A stretch of 7,355 nt of DNA, from the NCBI GenBank assembly GCA_014239355.1, contig JAAZYZ010000042.1, positions 1 through 7,355 of the forward strand. Direction: 5' to 3'. The notes under the pieces were generated by a model, which saw nothing but the letters and a program-made list of their open reading frames with translations, did no database searches and was not told the DNA's origin. The position numbers and the translations under genes were made by a program. Source of the stretch: Fidelibacterota bacterium (GTDB lineage Bacteria; Marinisomatota; Marinisomatia; SCGC-AAA003-L08; TMED6). Below, piece by piece: positions 6,530-7,355 of the stretch (position 1 is its first letter; each line of letters begins with the position of its first letter).

Positions 6530-7355
6530 TTATATTAACTCCTTTATGTTTTTAATTAAAAAATCATTCTCTTCTGGTAAACCTACTGTAATTCTAACGC
6601 AATTAGGTAATCCAAAACTAATTAGATGTCTCAATATAACTCCTCGTTTAAGTAAAGAATTACACAAATCTGAAGCTATCTCTTTGGTTTTAAATTCTAA
6701 AGTTATAAAATTAGTAGCACTTGGAATATAATTAAAATTTATATCTTCAAAAAATTGTTTTAATCTTACTTTTTCTGAATTGTTCATTTTAATTGAATTA
6801 ACTAAATGATCATCATCATCCATAGCTATACATGCAGCATACTGGCCTAAAGATGAAGGTTCAAAAGGTAATTTTACTTTCATTAAATTTTCGATTAATT
6901 GTTTATCAGCAAAACCATAACCTACCCTAAAGCCTGCTAAACCTTGAGCTTTAGAAAAGGTTCTTAATGTAATAACATTATCATATCGATAATGCATAGA
7001 ATCTGGATAATCATCAATATGACAAGCATATTCAAAGTACGCTTCATCTAATAATACTATCACTCTAGATGGTACTGACTTCATAAACTTTTCAAATACC
7101 TTTTTAGTAAAAAAAGTTCCAGTAGGGTTATCTGGATTAGCTAAATAAATTACCTTAGTATTATCATTAATCTTAGATGCCATTTTCTCTAAATTATGAT
7201 GATAATTATTCATCGGAACCCAATTGACCTTAAATCCGCTAGCATTTGCTAAAACTCTAAACCCAATAAAGGAATTTTCTGTTGCTATAATTTCATCATC
7301 TGCGTTTAAAAAAGTTCTCATAATTACAGACATAATACCTTCACTACCACCACCT
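6530..7355 (-). CDS. HisC-like class I/II aminotransferase, probable tyrosine aminotransferase, 5' end cut by window
   Basis: PLP-dependent fold type I aminotransferase of the histidinol-phosphate/aromatic type. The frame is open to the right edge: upstream of the internal Met at 7333 it reads GGGSEGI, equivalent to the family's GNGSDE PLP-phosphate loop. The real start is therefore outside, with roughly 80-90 residues missing. Counting from that Met, motifs are ANPDNPTG (65-72), LLDEAYFEY (94-102) with the PLP-contacting Asp96 and Tyr99, and RTFSKAQGLAGFRVGYG (124-140) with the Schiff-base lysine K128. Near the C-terminus, RGVILRHL...FGLP and VRITVGLPEEN carry the substrate-carboxylate Arg. 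The stop is 3 nt before hpd, so transamination of tyrosine to 4-hydroxyphenylpyruvate is the likely job. This is inferred from context, because the fold also serves histidine biosynthesis (HisC). Confidence 0.85.
   Translation of the reverse strand, partial: GGGSEGIMSVIMRTFLNADDEIIATENSFIGFRVLANASGFKVNWVPMNNYHHNLEKMASKINDNTKVIYLANPDNPTGTFFTKKVFEKFMKSVPSRVIVLLDEAYFEYACHIDDYPDSMHYRYDNVITLRTFSKAQGLAGFRVGYGFADKQLIENLMKVKLPFEPSSLGQYAACIAMDDDDHLVNSIKMNNSEKVRLKQFFEDINFNYIPSATNFITLEFKTKEIASDLCNSLLKRGVILRHLISFGLPNCVRITVGLPEENDFLIKNIKELI
6539..6545 (-). promoter_or_regulatory. Shine-Dalgarno sequence for hpd
   Basis: AAAGGAG on the minus strand, inside the last codons of the aminotransferase, 12 nt before the ATG at 6526. 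It is the strongest ribosome-binding match in the window and favours the first ATG over Met3. Confidence 0.55.

Noticed and set aside
6546..6731. 61-codon plus-strand frame inside the aminotransferase
   Set aside because: It is short, antisense to a conserved C-terminal region, and shows no family features.
7331..7333. ATG at 7333 as the true start of the aminotransferase
   Set aside because: The frame continues to the window edge and encodes the conserved GGGSEGI loop, and a start here would remove the N-terminal ~80-90 residues of the fold.

Overview
The window is strongly AT-rich and densely coded. All seven genes lie on the minus strand, so transcription runs from the right edge to the left. 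Both end genes are cut by the window. Neighbouring genes overlap by 8 nt or sit 1-3 nt apart, with a single larger gap of 41 nt. I see no terminator, tRNA, rRNA, mobile element or CRISPR array. The gene content, the Bacteroidota-like forms of heme A synthase (WIEY-x-NR) and heme O synthase (NQYLE...DA-x-M-x-RT), and the compact AT-rich style suggest a streamlined aerobic, probably marine, Bacteroidota (Flavobacteriia-like). This placement is an inference from remembered family features, not from a search.

In transcription order, the right two thirds form a tyrosine/homogentisate degradation block. It comprises a HisC-like class I/II aminotransferase (6530 to beyond 7355, 5' end missing), 4-hydroxyphenylpyruvate dioxygenase (hpd, 5411-6526), homogentisate 1,2-dioxygenase (hmgA, 4264-5409), a flavin-reductase-like FMN-binding protein of unknown role (3368-4222) and acetoacetyl-CoA synthetase (aacS, 1431-3365). 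Read together: tyrosine is transaminated to 4-hydroxyphenylpyruvate, oxidised to homogentisate, and ring-cleaved to maleylacetoacetate. The acetoacetate released at the end of the pathway is activated to acetoacetyl-CoA. Maleylacetoacetate isomerase and fumarylacetoacetase are not in the window.

The left third holds two heme-modifying membrane enzymes: heme A synthase (ctaA, 485-1438) and the first half of heme O synthase (ctaB/cyoE, 1-492). These normally supply heme A to aa3-type cytochrome c oxidase. aacS, ctaA and ctaB are joined by two 8-nt stop/start overlaps, so the catabolic block appears to read directly into the heme A block.

The window is mostly recognisable metabolism, and I found no evidence of a wholly new system. 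The points most worth a second look are the flavin-reductase-like protein placed where the last two tyrosine-pathway enzymes might be expected, the one-residue shift in the presumed iron-binding motif of HmgA, and an Asn at a usual heme-ligand position in CtaA.
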